Shown: positions 21,010 to 31,765 of the stretch, piece after piece | Position numbering within the stretch: the stretch's first letter is position 1 | Layout: each line of letters opens with the position of its first letter | Assembly: GCA_963971575.1 (NCBI GenBank) | Contig: OZ020617.1 | Location: 17,941,403-18,005,402 of the forward strand | From: Liopterus haemorrhoidalis | Taxonomy: Eukaryota > Arthropoda > Insecta > Coleoptera > Dytiscidae | Length of the DNA: 64,000 nucleotides | Direction: 5' to 3' | Made by a program: the position numbers and the translations under genes | Notes under the pieces: generated by a model | The model's input: the letters and a program-made list of their open reading frames with translations, nothing else | Told to the model about the DNA's origin: nothing | Database searches by the model: none

Positions 21010-22085
21010 TCGGTAAAAATTGTAGCCAAACGGCTAAACCTAGAGAGTTGAAATTTGGCATGCTTATACAACTCGTTGACCCGCATATAGGAAAAATACC
21101 AAAACATCTAAAAAACATATCCCCCTAAAAATATAAACAAATTGTGCTCACCGAAAAAAAAATATTTTTTTAAAATTCTGAGTAGGGTATCAAATGAAAG
21201 CCCTTAGTAAGTAGATTAACGATCAAAATTATATTTAAAATAAATTATTTTGACGAGATTTTAGCCAAAATTGTGCAAAAAAATTTTTGTCCCACACCCT
21301 GTAGCCCAGATGGTTTAAACTAAAAATCTGAAAAAAGTAATGTACATTTGTGTGAACCGGAATAGTACAACAGGGATTTTTGATCAGATTATGTTTTCGG
21401 AAAATAAAGCATTTTTTGTGTTTTTTTGCTTTACCATGTAAAATATTTAATAATATTATGTAGTACAGTAAACAGAGCGCTTCGATAGTGTAATGCTTAG
21501 AATACTGGCGTTCTAATTTGCAAACTCGAGTTCAATCCGGCCTCGAGGCAATTTCGTTTTTTCTGTTTTTATTTTGCATTTTTATTTAGTTTAAATTATT
21601 TTTTCAAAATTCTAGTTATATTTGGGCAAATATTGCATTTAATTTTTAAAAGCGTAAATTTAATAACCAGTGGAAATTGTTGAAATTAAATACTCTTGGA
21701 CTTACAACCAAATAACTTATATATAATACCATGGATATAAGTATATGTTATAATGTCTGTAACATATTAGTGCCTAAATATATTACTGCTATACTGCTAT
21801 CTATATTCCTATAAATACACGAAATCAGAAGGGCGGAGCTTATGACTAAAACAACCAATGGAAGCCATAAGCGCAATTTTCAAAATCTTATTGAACCTTG
21901 CTATATATAAAAAAAAAATACTGCACATATTTAGAAACATACATAATGGTATTAGGCATTCAAATTAATATTAACAAAAACAAATATTTTAACATAAAAT
22001 TTGTTTTGGCATCCCAAATAATCATTATTCACTTACTAAATACCTGCGAAAACCTGAAATGTGTGATAATTTACACTTCACATCA
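20917..22085 (+). mobile_element. HINE-A full-length copy
   Basis: A complete copy of about 1.17 kb. 5' end AGGGTTTTGTAGGTATGACC, the longest CTGT array in the window (about 20965-21008), all conserved middle blocks, tRNA-like slot (21474-21550), the CGAAATCAGAAGGGCGGAGC block, and 3' subterminal repeat plus hairpin around 22044-22080. No coding capacity. Confidence 0.85.
21474..21550 (+). other. tRNA-like module inside HINE-A, type 2
   Basis: A-box-like GATAGTGTAATGCTTAG and B-box-like GAGTTCAATCC at tRNA-like spacing. The anticodon-arm region (GGCGTTCTAATTTGCAAACTC) is unrelated to the Glu-like module in other copies, but matches the module at 59655-59728. Confidence 0.55.
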
Positions 22086-22407
22086 ATTTTTTTTACATTA
22101 TGTGTTTTTAATAAAAATATATAGTAAAAATTAATGTGCAGTTACAATTAAAACCCTAATTGCATTTATTTGTCTTAATTTCAGGCCGTTAACTTTCGTA
22201 AAGTGTTAAAAAATACTTTTACTAACATTGGTTTTAATTGAAGTATAACACCATGAAAGATTTTAATAAAAAATACCTCTAAATATGATATGTAACTGTA
22301 TTAATAAACAGCATATGATAGCTTTCGGATACGCTTTCTTTCTCAACAAGATTAAGTACTTGTTCAAAGAATATGTTAAAATAGTAAAAGAAATAAATCT
22401 TTTAGCA
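22086..22407. other. No recognised feature
   Basis: AT-rich sequence directly upstream of the candidate promoter at 22408. No conserved block seen. Confidence 0.45.
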
Positions 22408-22514
22408 TCAGTACATCAGTTGTGTTTAAGCTGTCGACAAGTCTGGAGCTGTTATTAGGTTATTTTGCTAATTGTTTTTGGTTTACAATGCCTCCAGCTA
22501 TTATTAATGTAAGT
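22408..22514 (+). promoter_or_regulatory. Candidate insect core promoter and first exon
   Basis: Two TCAGT initiator motifs (22408-22412, 22416-22420) precede, by about 70 nt, an ATG at 22488 in good context (ACAATG). After seven codons (MPPAIIN) comes a strong donor GTAAGT (22509-22514). If joined to the coactosin exon that begins at 36119, the frame is preserved, which makes this a candidate coactosin 5' exon about 13.6 kb upstream. Nothing else ties them together; chance is a real possibility. Confidence 0.2.
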
Positions 22515-22799
22515 TTAAATTTGTTTCTATTTTATTAATATTGTGCGGGTATTGGTGATATTTTATTCTAAACAGAAATCCATACTTGATATATAAATTA
22601 GTTATGTGTATGCATGTATAATTCATTTACGATGTTTCCTCGTTTAAGTAGGTCATGTTAGGGTGGCAGTTTTGTTGGTAGCCACGAAAAATAACTAGAT
22701 GTGAAACTATAAATTTGCTACAAACCCTTTCAACCAGCGTAAAATAACATTCATGTGCCATTTTATTAAAAATATCCATTCGGTAACACTGGCAATGTA

Positions 22800-23527
22800 C
22801 AATATGATCGAAAAAAAGGGCGTCTATACTTGGTTCAAAATCAAGAAGTAGTAATCCTGCAATGTTCACGTGATAATTTTGTTGTTCGTTGGCTGTTGAG
22901 CCATAAATTTTATGCGAGAGCCAATGTGGTAGCGACTTAAATCTTTCATGTGATTTTATTACTATTACTAATATTCATTTTGAACAGGGTTTAGTAAACG
23001 GTGAATTTTATTTTAAAAAATGTTGTGTTGGCAAGACCTGTGGTGTATATAAAATTTGATAAATATGACAAGTTTGAGCTTATAATCTAATTTTAGGCTA
23101 CAATCAGAAAATATTCATTATCGAAAAATACTTTTGAAGTGGATATTTCATTTGGTGTTTTTACTTTATTCTTTTGTGATTACAATACGTATTTTTCAGT
23201 TATATCAGATATATTTTTTACAAATATGTATGCTTAAACATAACCTCAAACTTGACTTAAAAAATAAGATGTCAAATGTTAGTCGCCAATAAAATTATAC
23301 AAAATAGTGATACTGCCAACATTTTAAAAAATTAATTCCTTGGCTTTCTATACTTTATTCAGAATGAAGAGATATTAATCACGCACAGTTCACGTTATAA
23401 TTTCATTGACTGTTGTCTCGTTAATTTCACTTAACAGCCAATAGGGTAGCGGCTTCAACTCTGCGTGATTTTATTACTAGTTCTGCTTTCGAACAGGGTA
23501 TAGACGCCATTTTTTTCGATCATATTG
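22800..23527. mobile_element. TA-flanked TIR element (CAATATGATCG ends)
   Basis: A 728-bp element. CAATATGATCGAAAAAAAGG and the inverse CATTTTTTTCGATCATATTG bound it, flanked by TA (22798-22799, 23528-23529). Two internal segments resemble each other as direct repeats (TTCACGTGATAA.. near 22867 and TTCACGTTATAA.. near 23390). No transposase. A TA target suggests Tc1/mariner type. Confidence 0.75.
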
Positions 23528-23809
23528 TATGTATTGAGAAGTGACATTACCTATACAGGCGCTGTTTTCGCTTACAAAATGGCGATATGAATAGGATTTT
23601 TTGACATTTGCCATTTGATACACAAGAATTAACATCGCAGTTAATTTTCTGTTGCGATTTTAAAGACATTTTATTAAAGTTTTCTTCACTTTAACACATA
23701 CAAATAATGCAATTAAATGAGCCACATCCAACAAAATCCTATTCCGTTAAGTTCCAAAATATTCCGCTAGGCGTCACTTCAGTTATTGTCAGTTCTCAAT
23801 AGGCTATTC

Positions 23810-25030
23810 CAGAGGCGTGCGGTCCATAGAAGCAAGGGAAGCATTGCTTCCCTTGTCCACATTTATTAAAATATATTTAGTAATTTTGGTATTTTTGAAT
23901 TTTCTAAAAATAAAATATTAACAAAAACTAATATTTTATTAAATAAAACTAAAACAAAATATTATTGGTGTTTACGGATATTAATTCTCTTTAATAATAC
24001 TGAATATACTTTGATATGTATTTGCTAATAATATTCAAATATTCGTATTGTACAAGTTCATATACTCGCGCTGCATGTGCTTTCCAAAACATTTGACAAA
24101 TAGCGAATCACACTTCGCGCCAATTTCTTTCTCTTTCCAACCAATATAAACCGCATAAGCGCTCAAAGATGTACTTTTCAAACTGCTTCTAACCAACCGC
24201 ATGGCAAGAATTGATTTATTTTTTAACATAGTTGCGTGATTTTGATTATTGTGTTCTTCTAACTATTTTTTCTGATATTTTTGTCTTACCGGATGTTTTA
24301 TACAATATACTGCAAAGTAAAACTAGCGATATTAAGTATTGTTTATTAAAAGTAGGCGAATATAAGATAACAATTAATTGCAATTTTATCATTTTGAGAA
24401 TTACTGGAAAAATTCAAATGAAATGTCGGAATATGTCCCCACAAAAATACGTCTTAGGAATGATAATGTGGGAGATGTTAAAGGAAGTTATAGAAAGCTT
24501 TTTTTTTCAATATTAGGCAGTATTATTATGCCGATAGATAATAGATTTAAGGATTTATCAAATTTACTTTTTTTAGAATTAATATATCCCGCGAAATTCA
24601 ATACTTATATAAAACAATTTCCTGAACATGCGTTTGAAAATTTAAAATCTGCTTATGGTAAATATTTTGACTTCCCTAGGTTGAGAAATGAATTGATAGG
24701 CATGTATAATTCAAAGGATTTAAAGAATAAAGATGTTGGTAAACTGCTGGAATTTATTAATTTTACAGATTTAAATTCTTCATTTCCGCAATTGGTCTTC
24801 TTACGTATATTAATTATAACTATACCTGCTACTAGTGTATCAGTAAAAGATCATTTTCGGCCTTAAAAAGATTACCTACATTAGAAATTCTATAGGACAA
24901 GAAAGTTTGTCTAAATTGGCATTATTATCCATAGAAAATTAATTACTTATTAATTTAATTGAAAAACATAACGAGATATTTATAGGAAAAGTAATCATTT
25001 TATAACGCAGACTCGAAGAATTGATTTAAT
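23810..25030 (+). mobile_element. hAT relic (ZMYM1-like transposase)
   Basis: The left end CAGAGGCGTGCGGTCC is followed by an inverted GCAAGGGAAGC/GCTTCCCTTG pair. A plus-strand transposase remnant lies in the right half (24400-24945). The right terminus is lost, with a HINE-B fragment next to it at 25038. A minus-strand open frame at 24229-24035 has no recognisable content. Confidence 0.6.
24400..24945 (+). pseudogene. hAT transposase C-terminal half, frameshifted
   Basis: Open to 24864: SILGSIIMPIDNRFKDLSNL, LIYPAKFNTYIKQFP, LRNELIGMYNSKDL and VFLRILIITIPATSVSVK. After a frameshift near 24848 the hAT dimerisation motif continues as SFSALKRLPT and GQESLSKLALLSIEN. This order is that of ZMYM1-like hAT transposases. 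The DDE Asp residues and zinc fingers lie upstream and are not preserved. A candidate start at 24378 lacks support. Confidence 0.75.
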
Positions 25031-25037
25031 TTATATA

Positions 25038-25160
25038 TATGCTTATATGTAACGTTTCCATGGTTATGATAAATAATATCTCTGTTGCTAGAATGTATTT
25101 TATACAAATACTTTGTGATGGCGGTCGGTCCTGTGGTGGCCACAGCTGATTTTTTATAAT
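25038..25160 (-). mobile_element. HINE-B 5' fragment
   Basis: On the minus strand: CAGCTGTGGCCACCACAGG, ACCGACCGCCATCAC, ATACATTCTAGCA and CATAACCATGGAAACGTTAC. This matches the 5' start of the copy at 47061 and defines the alternative ACCGACCG-type 5' end. Confidence 0.75.
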
Positions 25161-25189
25161 AAAAATTATGTTGGCAATGCGGACTATCT

Positions 25190-25283
25190 TTAACACGCAG
25201 ATCTCCGTATTAAAGTTACACGTCACACGCTTTCACAATAGCACTTTAATACACTTTGAGTTTAATATCGGAACTTAAACATC
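25190..25283 (+). mobile_element. Diverged fragment of the TAA-flanked MITE
   Basis: CGCAGATCTCCGTATTAAAG, TTTCACAATAGC and GGAACTTAAACATCTAGTG follow the right-end order of the MITE at 41911-42510. Another scrap of its end (GATCTAGTGTGAAAAGGGTA) is at about 26071. Confidence 0.5.
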
Positions 25284-25299
25284 TAGTGCACCCGGGTGC

Positions 25300-26165
25300 C
25301 ACTGGTATGTAATGACCTTGGCTCGAGTTTTAGTTTTCTGGTACATTGGTAGATGGCAGAAGATTGCAAAATAAATTACGAATACACCCGACTTCAAACG
25401 ATCAGAAACTTCGTGTGCTAGCTGTAGATCAGCCGCCATTAGCTGCCAAACACATGACAGTTAGGGTTGAAGTAATACGCATTTAAGCTTGTTAATTTTC
25501 AAATACGTGGTTCAAATAATATTTCCAATTTTGGTCATCTTATACTGTATTTTATACATACATTGTACATCTCGGGAAGACGGAAAAAATTGATTTTTTG
25601 CGGATATTGTCTTATAATGATCTGAAATGTGTAGAAAATGAGGCCAAATATGAGGCCGAAAAAATAAAAAAACTGGTATAGCCTCCAATTTTATTAATAC
25701 AGTTTTTGTAATTAGTAATTATAATGTTGTGTTTAAAATAATATTTACTGTGTATAATTTTATGTTTCAAAAATAAATAACTTACACCTTTTATTTAGAT
25801 TTATTTATTTAAATTCCTTATTTATATGTTATATTAATGTATATGGATTATTAAATATATATGTATTTCTTTGTTAATTGTAAAACTTTTGATAATATAA
25901 ATAATAAAATATATTTAATACAATAATAATGGTAATTATGAACGTAAATCAGATAGTAAAATTTAAATTTGGCGGTTGTTGTTGTTTAGTTCATTGGTAC
26001 ATTCCTAGAAGGAACGTACTAATTTTTTTTTGTTGCCAGTGTCCGTTCTTAATATATTGTGTTCTGTGATCTAGTGTGAAAAGGGTATTAGAAGCCTAGG
26101 CCAGCGTCGCAGTAATCTGTTGACTAAGTTGAATATGAAAAGTAAACATTATATTTTCTTATTAG
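25300..26165. other. No recognised feature
   Basis: Very AT-rich (mainly 25680-25960). Apart from the MITE-end scrap near 26071 nothing is recognised. Confidence 0.45.
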
Positions 26166-26230
26166 AGGGCCGCGTAAAATCGTTTAGCTGGCCGCATTCA
26201 TTTCACAGGTCGCCGATTGCGGACCCCTGC
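26166..26230 (-). mobile_element. Isolated hAT terminal fragment
   Basis: Ends GATTGCGGACCCCTGC; read in reverse this is GCAGGGGTCCGCAATC, a common type of hAT 5' terminus. The matching left end was not found. Confidence 0.35.
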
Positions 26231-26272
26231 TCTAGTGCATATCAATGCTGCACTTTTAACGGTTGCGCTGAT

Positions 26273-26592
26273 CAGGGCCGCCCCTAGCATTTGCGGGGCC
26301 TGGGGTAAAACTGGAATTGCGGGGCCCCAAAACTGGAATTGCGGGGCCCCAAAACTGGATTTGCGGGGCCCCATATATATATATATATATATTGAATAAC
26401 GATATTTTCTTTAATATTATTAACTATTAACAAAGTACACATACTTATATTCAATGAAAATATACATTTTTTCCAGCTGTTTATAAAACTTTGAATAATA
26501 TTTTTAATGTATTTTATTATTTTATTACTTGACGGTCGAAGCGCGGGGCCTGGGGCAGGTGCCCCACTTGCCCCCGCCTAGGGGCGGCCCTG
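26273..26592. mobile_element. hAT-type MITE, CAGGGCCGCCCC family, copy 1
   Basis: A 320-bp element. Ends CAGGGCCGCCCCTAG and CTAGGGGCGGCCCTG are perfect inverted repeats, and a perfect 8-bp duplication GCGCTGAT flanks them (26265-26272, 26593-26600). GC-rich ends with internal tandem GCGGGGCCCCAAAACTGGAA repeats surround an AT-rich core with a TA dinucleotide run. Copy 2 is at 40741-41055 in the opposite orientation. Confidence 0.95.
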
Positions 26593-26600
26593 GCGCTGAT

Positions 26601-27600
26601 TACACGGGGTTCATGGTTTGTAAATAATCGCCCGGGTGCCATAAACTTGCTACAACACCCACTGGCCGCCCATGAGCCAATATTGCTTACAATATTATTG
26701 ACTCATTGACTGTGTGAAATCCCCATTACAATCTGACCATGTTTTATCAAACTTTTCGTTTCATTTCATATCCTGTGTATAAACTAAGAGGAAACAGTTA
26801 GCACGATGATATCATGAAATATCTATAGTTAAAAATTTCAAGAATTTTGATCTGAACACGTTCTGAAAGTCTATAATTTCAGTCTTGTATATCATTTCTC
26901 TGATAAAATACCGTTACTTTTGCAACCAAATAATTTACAGATATCAGGGTAGACCTTATGTTAAATTACAGTATGTATTTCACCATCTACCTACTATCTA
27001 TGTATTAAAACAATTTATAAAGTTTAACAATAAATAAACTAGATGTCAGCAATAATTCATATTAAAGTATATTATCTTTGTTAAGTGGCGCAACCAAGAC
27101 TTTGTCGTGGGGAGGGGGCAAATTCGAGCTAGAGTCCATGCAAATGATACTCAGGGCCGTGTTATCCATTGGGCACAGTCCCGGGGTTACCGAAAATTTT
27201 CAATTCATTCAACAATTCATATCGCTGGGATTGGAAACTGTCGTTGTATATTTGGAGATGTTTTTCATATAATAGTTATTTGTGTACCATGGCCAAAAAG
27301 TAGATCTTTTTCGGTCGCATCTGAATTTGAAGGCCGAGGCGCAGCCGAGGAATAATTTTATTTTGAAACATGTACATTTTCTTTGATTTTTTTACGCTTT
27401 TGTCTATTATCGTTTGCACCATAGATATACTAGTTTTATTCTATGCTAGTTTTATCGTGAATTTGCGGACAATTATTTATTCTTGTTATCTGTAAAACAG
27501 GCTATTTTAAATGTGAATATAATTTCAACTTTTTGAATAAAAAATCTTTAAGCCTATTCTGTTATTGGTATTAAACTTATATTATAGGAAAACGCGACAG
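26601..27600. other. Mostly featureless; weak transposon-end scraps
   Basis: At about 27150-27195 a hAT-end-like CAGGGCCGTGTTATCCATTG followed by GGGCACAG is visible without a partner. Otherwise AT-rich with no exon-like frames. Confidence 0.35.
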
Positions 27601-28499
27601 TAGTGGCCAGGGCCGGTTCGACGAATACTAGCGCCCCGGGTAAATATTTGAATTGTGCCCCTTAATGAATGATAGGTATAGTTTAAAAAATATATATTAT
27701 TTATATTGGTTTTAAGCCCATTTTTGTTATAAATATATATTTTATATATATTTATAACAAAAAAATAAAACTATTATAAAGGAAGAATCATCTACTAAAA
27801 AAAAGACAACTGAATGTGCATTAATAATTTATTTATTAAATTGAAAAAATAAGTACGTTAAATAATAATTTATACAGATTACATATTACCTACAAGCAGT
27901 GATGGCATCCTAAATTTTCAGGACGCGGTTCTATAAAGCCATGTGATATCTAGGAACCTATTCTGTATTTTTAGGAGTGAAAACAAATCACTTAACATTT
28001 ATTAAATATAAGGAAAAAATTTTAAGAGCGTATTATTAATAACCTATAAAATAAATATTACATTTGCAACACTGCAGGGCACGGCGCACGATTCAAAACT
28101 GAAGTCGATAGAAGATAATTTCGAATTTTTAGTTGAGAATCTATGCCATATTTGGTATCTTTGGATAGAGCTTTTGAAAAGAAAAACAACTTTTACTTAA
28201 ACATTTTTTTTAATATCTTGTACGGTTGACAAAAAAAATTATAAAATTTTTATATGACGATTATATTCCCTATAATGACTTAAAAATAAAGTATTTTTAT
28301 TTATAAGTGCTCAAAGTGCCTTCCATTTTGATTTAACCACTTTCGTATCCTTACTTTTCAGTTATCTGTAGCTCGGAGAATAATAAAAAAAATATAATAA
28401 AAAATATTGCACTTTCAAGTCTTACCTTCTTGAAAGTACTTGAAGTATCTCCAATGCGAACTATTGTCATAGAAACGTATTAACCAGCAAATAGTTTAT
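27601..28499. other. No confident feature
   Basis: A possible MITE end at about 27608 (CAGGGCCGGTTCGACGAATA, then GCGCCCCGGGTAAATATTTG) has no recognised partner. The rest is AT-rich. Confidence 0.35.
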
Positions 28500-28625
28500 T
28501 TGATCTTGATATAGTTTACTCATAGTCTGTTTCTTTGGTTTAAGCGGAACTAGATTTTCAAATCTCATAATTTTTATCGATTGAATGAAGTATTTAATCA
28601 TTTTGTTTAGGAAAAGCCCACTTTA
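28500..28625 (-). repeat. Fragment related to the interior of 19007-20192
   Basis: Inverse match to about 19790-19900: TGGTTTAAGCGGAACTAGAT, TCGATTGAATGAAG and TTTAGGAAAAGCCCAC are conserved with gaps. Shows that the host element family had more members. Confidence 0.5.
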
Positions 28626-28739
28626 CTCATAATAAAGCAATATTTATTACATATATGTTATAAAAGGTATAATTTTATGAATATAAATTTAAGATATTTT
28701 TAAATATAGATAAAATTTATATCTTGCAAGATATAAATT

Positions 28740-28795
28740 TCGATCTTGTATGGCTTCGCGGCCCCCCGACGAAGCTTTCACGGCCCCCCGGTTAA
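28740..28795 (-). mobile_element. Isolated hAT right terminus
   Basis: GGCCCCCCGACGAAGC, GGCCCCCCGG and GTTAAGAAACGCTG resemble inverted CAGCGTTTCTTAAC-type hAT ends. The left end was not located. Confidence 0.35.
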
Positions 28796-29195
28796 GAAAC
28801 GCTGCTGTAAATTATCAAAATAAATGTCAGTAATCACTTTTTAATTCGTAAACAACAAAATATTGACAGCAATTGTGGTGTTTGGAATATTGTATTTCCG
28901 ACAAAAAAAATTTTATGAAAAAATTCATATAGCCTCCTTCCTTAGTCTTTTTATTCAATGATCTGAGCAATCTTGTGGATGGCTTAAACGTAAATGCCTA
29001 ATGTACGAGGTGTATAAATTAAGTAACCGGATTGGCAAAAATGCGTTTGATCTGGCAACATTTGGGACGCGAGACTTGTTAGGGTGGCAGGTGAACATGT
29101 GATACGCCTTCAGTATGAGTTTGAACTCGCTAGAGTAATTTTGTTATCCGTAACGAATTTTTTCGGGAAACAGTTTTTTCTAGTGCGTTCTAAAA

Positions 29196-29701
29196 ATGAG
29201 TTACATTCATTTCGAGCAACGGTGTGCTATCAGGTTTTGCTTCAGACTTAGGCACAGTGCAACGGAAACTTTTGCAAAACTTCAGCAGGCCTATGGAGAC
29301 AGTGTTTTGTCAAGAACCCAGGTTTTTTGGTGGTTTAAGGCATTTTCAAAAGAAAGAGAGTTGATTGAAGATGAAACACGCAGCAGAAGGCCTTCATCTT
29401 CAAGAACCGATGAAAATGTCGACATAATCCGGGATCTTGTGCGTTCAGATCGTCTATTGACAGTCAGAATGATCGGGGAAAAGTTGAATTTGATTTACAA
29501 TACCGTTCATCAGATTTTGACAAATGAATTGGGAATAAGAAAAATGCGCCTTGTCACACAGCAATTTCAATAAACGAGTTTTTGGCCAGTAAAAACATTC
29601 ATGTGGCTCCTCAGCCTCCTTATTCGCCTGATTTGAGTCCTTGTGACTTTTTGTGTGTGAAAAATCATCTCAAGGGACCTCATTTTGAGACACGTTCAAA
29701 G
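29196..29701 (+). pseudogene. Internally deleted mariner transposase
   Basis: ATG at 29196 opens the N-terminal domain: FEQRCAIRFCFRLRHSATET, RTQVFWWFKAFSKERE and the linker DETRSRRPSSSRTDENV, then the second HTH LTVRMIGEKLNLIYNTVHQI. After GIRKM the frame is lost and coding resumes with TNEFLASKNIHVAPQPPYSP and DLSPCDF, which holds the third catalytic Asp. The block with the first two Asp residues is deleted. The 3' coding tail continues beyond the MITE near 30275. Not functional. Confidence 0.85.
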
Positions 29702-30272
29702 CAATGGTTCCCAACGGGAGCGGTACCGCCCCCCAGTGGGCGCTGGAACCTTTCGTGGGGGCTGTAGTGAGTCAAGAGACAAATGGGGGGTGTTAAGACA
29801 GTCAAGGGGGACGGCGTATCTTTTAAGGAGTTGATAATAAAATACTTTTAAAATGCCGTTTTCATGAATAAACATTTTATTTATTTATCTATCTATCTAT
29901 CTAAATATAAAATTTCCCTCTTATTGTTATCGCGTAAATAAGCATTACCCCGAACCCGACAAATTATTGAAACTCCATCAGACTCAAACATCTCATTTTT
30001 TTTTTTATTACTTAATGATTTTTGTGTTAATTTTAAAATTTTCAATAAACATATTTTTAATCTACTAAATTTGGCCTTTTTAATTTTTACTTTGTGATTC
30101 CTAATAGACAGATGAATAAAATATAGATAATGTGCAATTATGTGTTAATATTTGATTAAAGTTTAACCAAATATCAAAATAAGAGTTTAATCGGCTTAAC
30201 CTATTATGGGGCGTTGGAATTTGTTTTTATTATAAAGGGGGGCGATGGTCCAGAAAAGGTTGGGAACCTATG
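29702..30272. mobile_element. hAT-type MITE nested in mariner
   Basis: Ends CAATGGTTCCCAAC and GTTGGGAACCTATG are inverted. They interrupt the mariner frame right after FETRSK. The flanking octamers GTTCAAAG and CTCTAAAG agree at 5 of 8 positions, a decayed duplication. The interior carries GC-rich CCCCCCAGTGGGCGC near the left end and an ATCT tetranucleotide run (about 29880). Confidence 0.7.
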
Positions 30273-30497
30273 CTCTAAAGCATTCAAAGTCCGTAACCGA
30301 CCAGCTAAAAGCTATTCTAGTATACTAGGTCCAGCACTGAAGTTATTTTGAGGAAGACAATATTGAATTGTAATTCTATTCGAATAAAAAAACAAAATAA
30401 ATAAAAAATCAGTCCGGTTACTTAATTTACACACCTCGTATAATAACTGGCGGGTCTATGATGTTTAAGGCTGCGTATAACCCCCAGAGGTTACCAG

Positions 30498-31203
30498 TTT
30501 CTTATACAAAACTAACAATCTGAAAGAAAATTAGTATCAATCTATACATCAAATTTTGCACCGAATTTTTATCTATCTAATAAGATATTTTTAATTGTAG
30601 AAACATTTATTGTAAAAATATTATCGCTCAATTACTTAAAAATAGACATCAGAGATATTGTTCTGTAATTTTTTAAATCTATTTGCGGGTTTCGAATAAT
30701 TTTTATATTTACATAGTTTTGTGTAGAAATGTTCAAATAATACGTCAACATTTTTTTCGACTTGATTATTTATAGTTTAGAACCTTCGTCAAGAAATATT
30801 ATACTTGATTATAATGGAATGCCACTTGGTACACGTATTCTTCACAAATATTAAATAATTTTTACTCGTAACACCTATTTTGAGAACCGCGGCAGATTCA
30901 AGATGGTGGCAAAAATAGATTACCAAGTACAATAACTATAAGTAGTTTTCACAATAGCGCGAAATAACTAAAACTAATATATATAGAAGGAAGCTTTAGC
31001 TACAATTTGCCGCATCGTACGCAAATATGCGTCGATTGGTTTACAAGATGGCGTCTATAACGCAATTTGCTTAATTACAATTACATAACAGTTTTTTCTA
31101 CAATTAAAAACATCCTATTAGATAGATAAAAATTCGCTGCAAATTTTGATATATAGATTGTTATTAATTTTATTTCCGATTATTAGTTTTGTATTAAAAA
31201 GTA
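30498..31203. mobile_element. Long-TIR element (~105-bp arms), superfamily unknown
   Basis: Left arm 30498-30605 and right arm about 31090-31203 are inverted copies: ATACAAAACTAA, CAATCTATA, GAATTTTTATCTATCTAATA and TTTTTAATTGTAGAAA recur in order. The interior has the CAGATTCAAGATGGTGGC block shared with 17505-17960. No coding capacity. A separate terminus GACTACGCCACTG lies just to the right (31272-31284). Confidence 0.75.
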
Positions 31204-31284
31204 TTGAGAACTATAGGGTTGTACGCCGCCTTAATTCTGCTGAGCCGAGTCGCCTGAGGGACACCCCTTGACTACGCCACTGCT

Positions 31285-31765
31285 TTTGTTAAATTGAGTG
31301 TGTGAGTACATATTGTAATGTACTTTTTGAGATAATCTGTTATTGGCCATTGTTTTATAAGCTTGTGAACTGTATATAAACTGAAATGTAAACAATGACA
31401 GTAGTGTGTTAACACTATTAAGAAAATTAGCGAAAAATTGCTAAATATGTTCACCGTAATTTGCATTTAACACGAAAAGGTGTTAAATAACATGGATTTC
31501 TAATCTCTTTACAGTTATCTGGAATTTTAAATGTTTCGATTAAAAAAGAATTTATGAAATAATTTTACAAAACCAACTATGAGGTTTGATTAAAAAAATC
31601 GCGTACTAGTGTCATAAAACTTGATTAATCGACCATTTATTTTTTTAATTAATGACAGCTTTTGAAAAATGTATTTATATACTAATTTTTTTTTTTATTT
31701 TTTCTAATTGCAGACAGTCCTAGAAAAAAATATTGTGTTAAACTCATGCATAAAGTGTCGCTTTT
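31285..31765. other. No recognised feature
   Basis: AT-rich spacer. A minus-strand 64-codon frame (31466-31272) lacks a recognisable domain. Confidence 0.45.

Larger units (their letters stand above)
29006..30438 (+). mobile_element. mariner element, internally deleted, with nested hAT MITE
   Basis: TIRs of about 28 bp start CGAGGTGTATAAATTAAGTA and end with the inverse TACTTAATTTACACACCTCG, flanked by TA on both sides. It encodes a broken transposase and is itself interrupted by 29702-30272. Another relic of the same family lies inverted at 35590-35998. Confidence 0.9.

Noticed and set aside
29996..30006. T-run and ATCT run near 29880-30010 as regulatory
   Set aside because: They lie inside a hAT MITE nested in a mariner; simple-sequence drift explains them.
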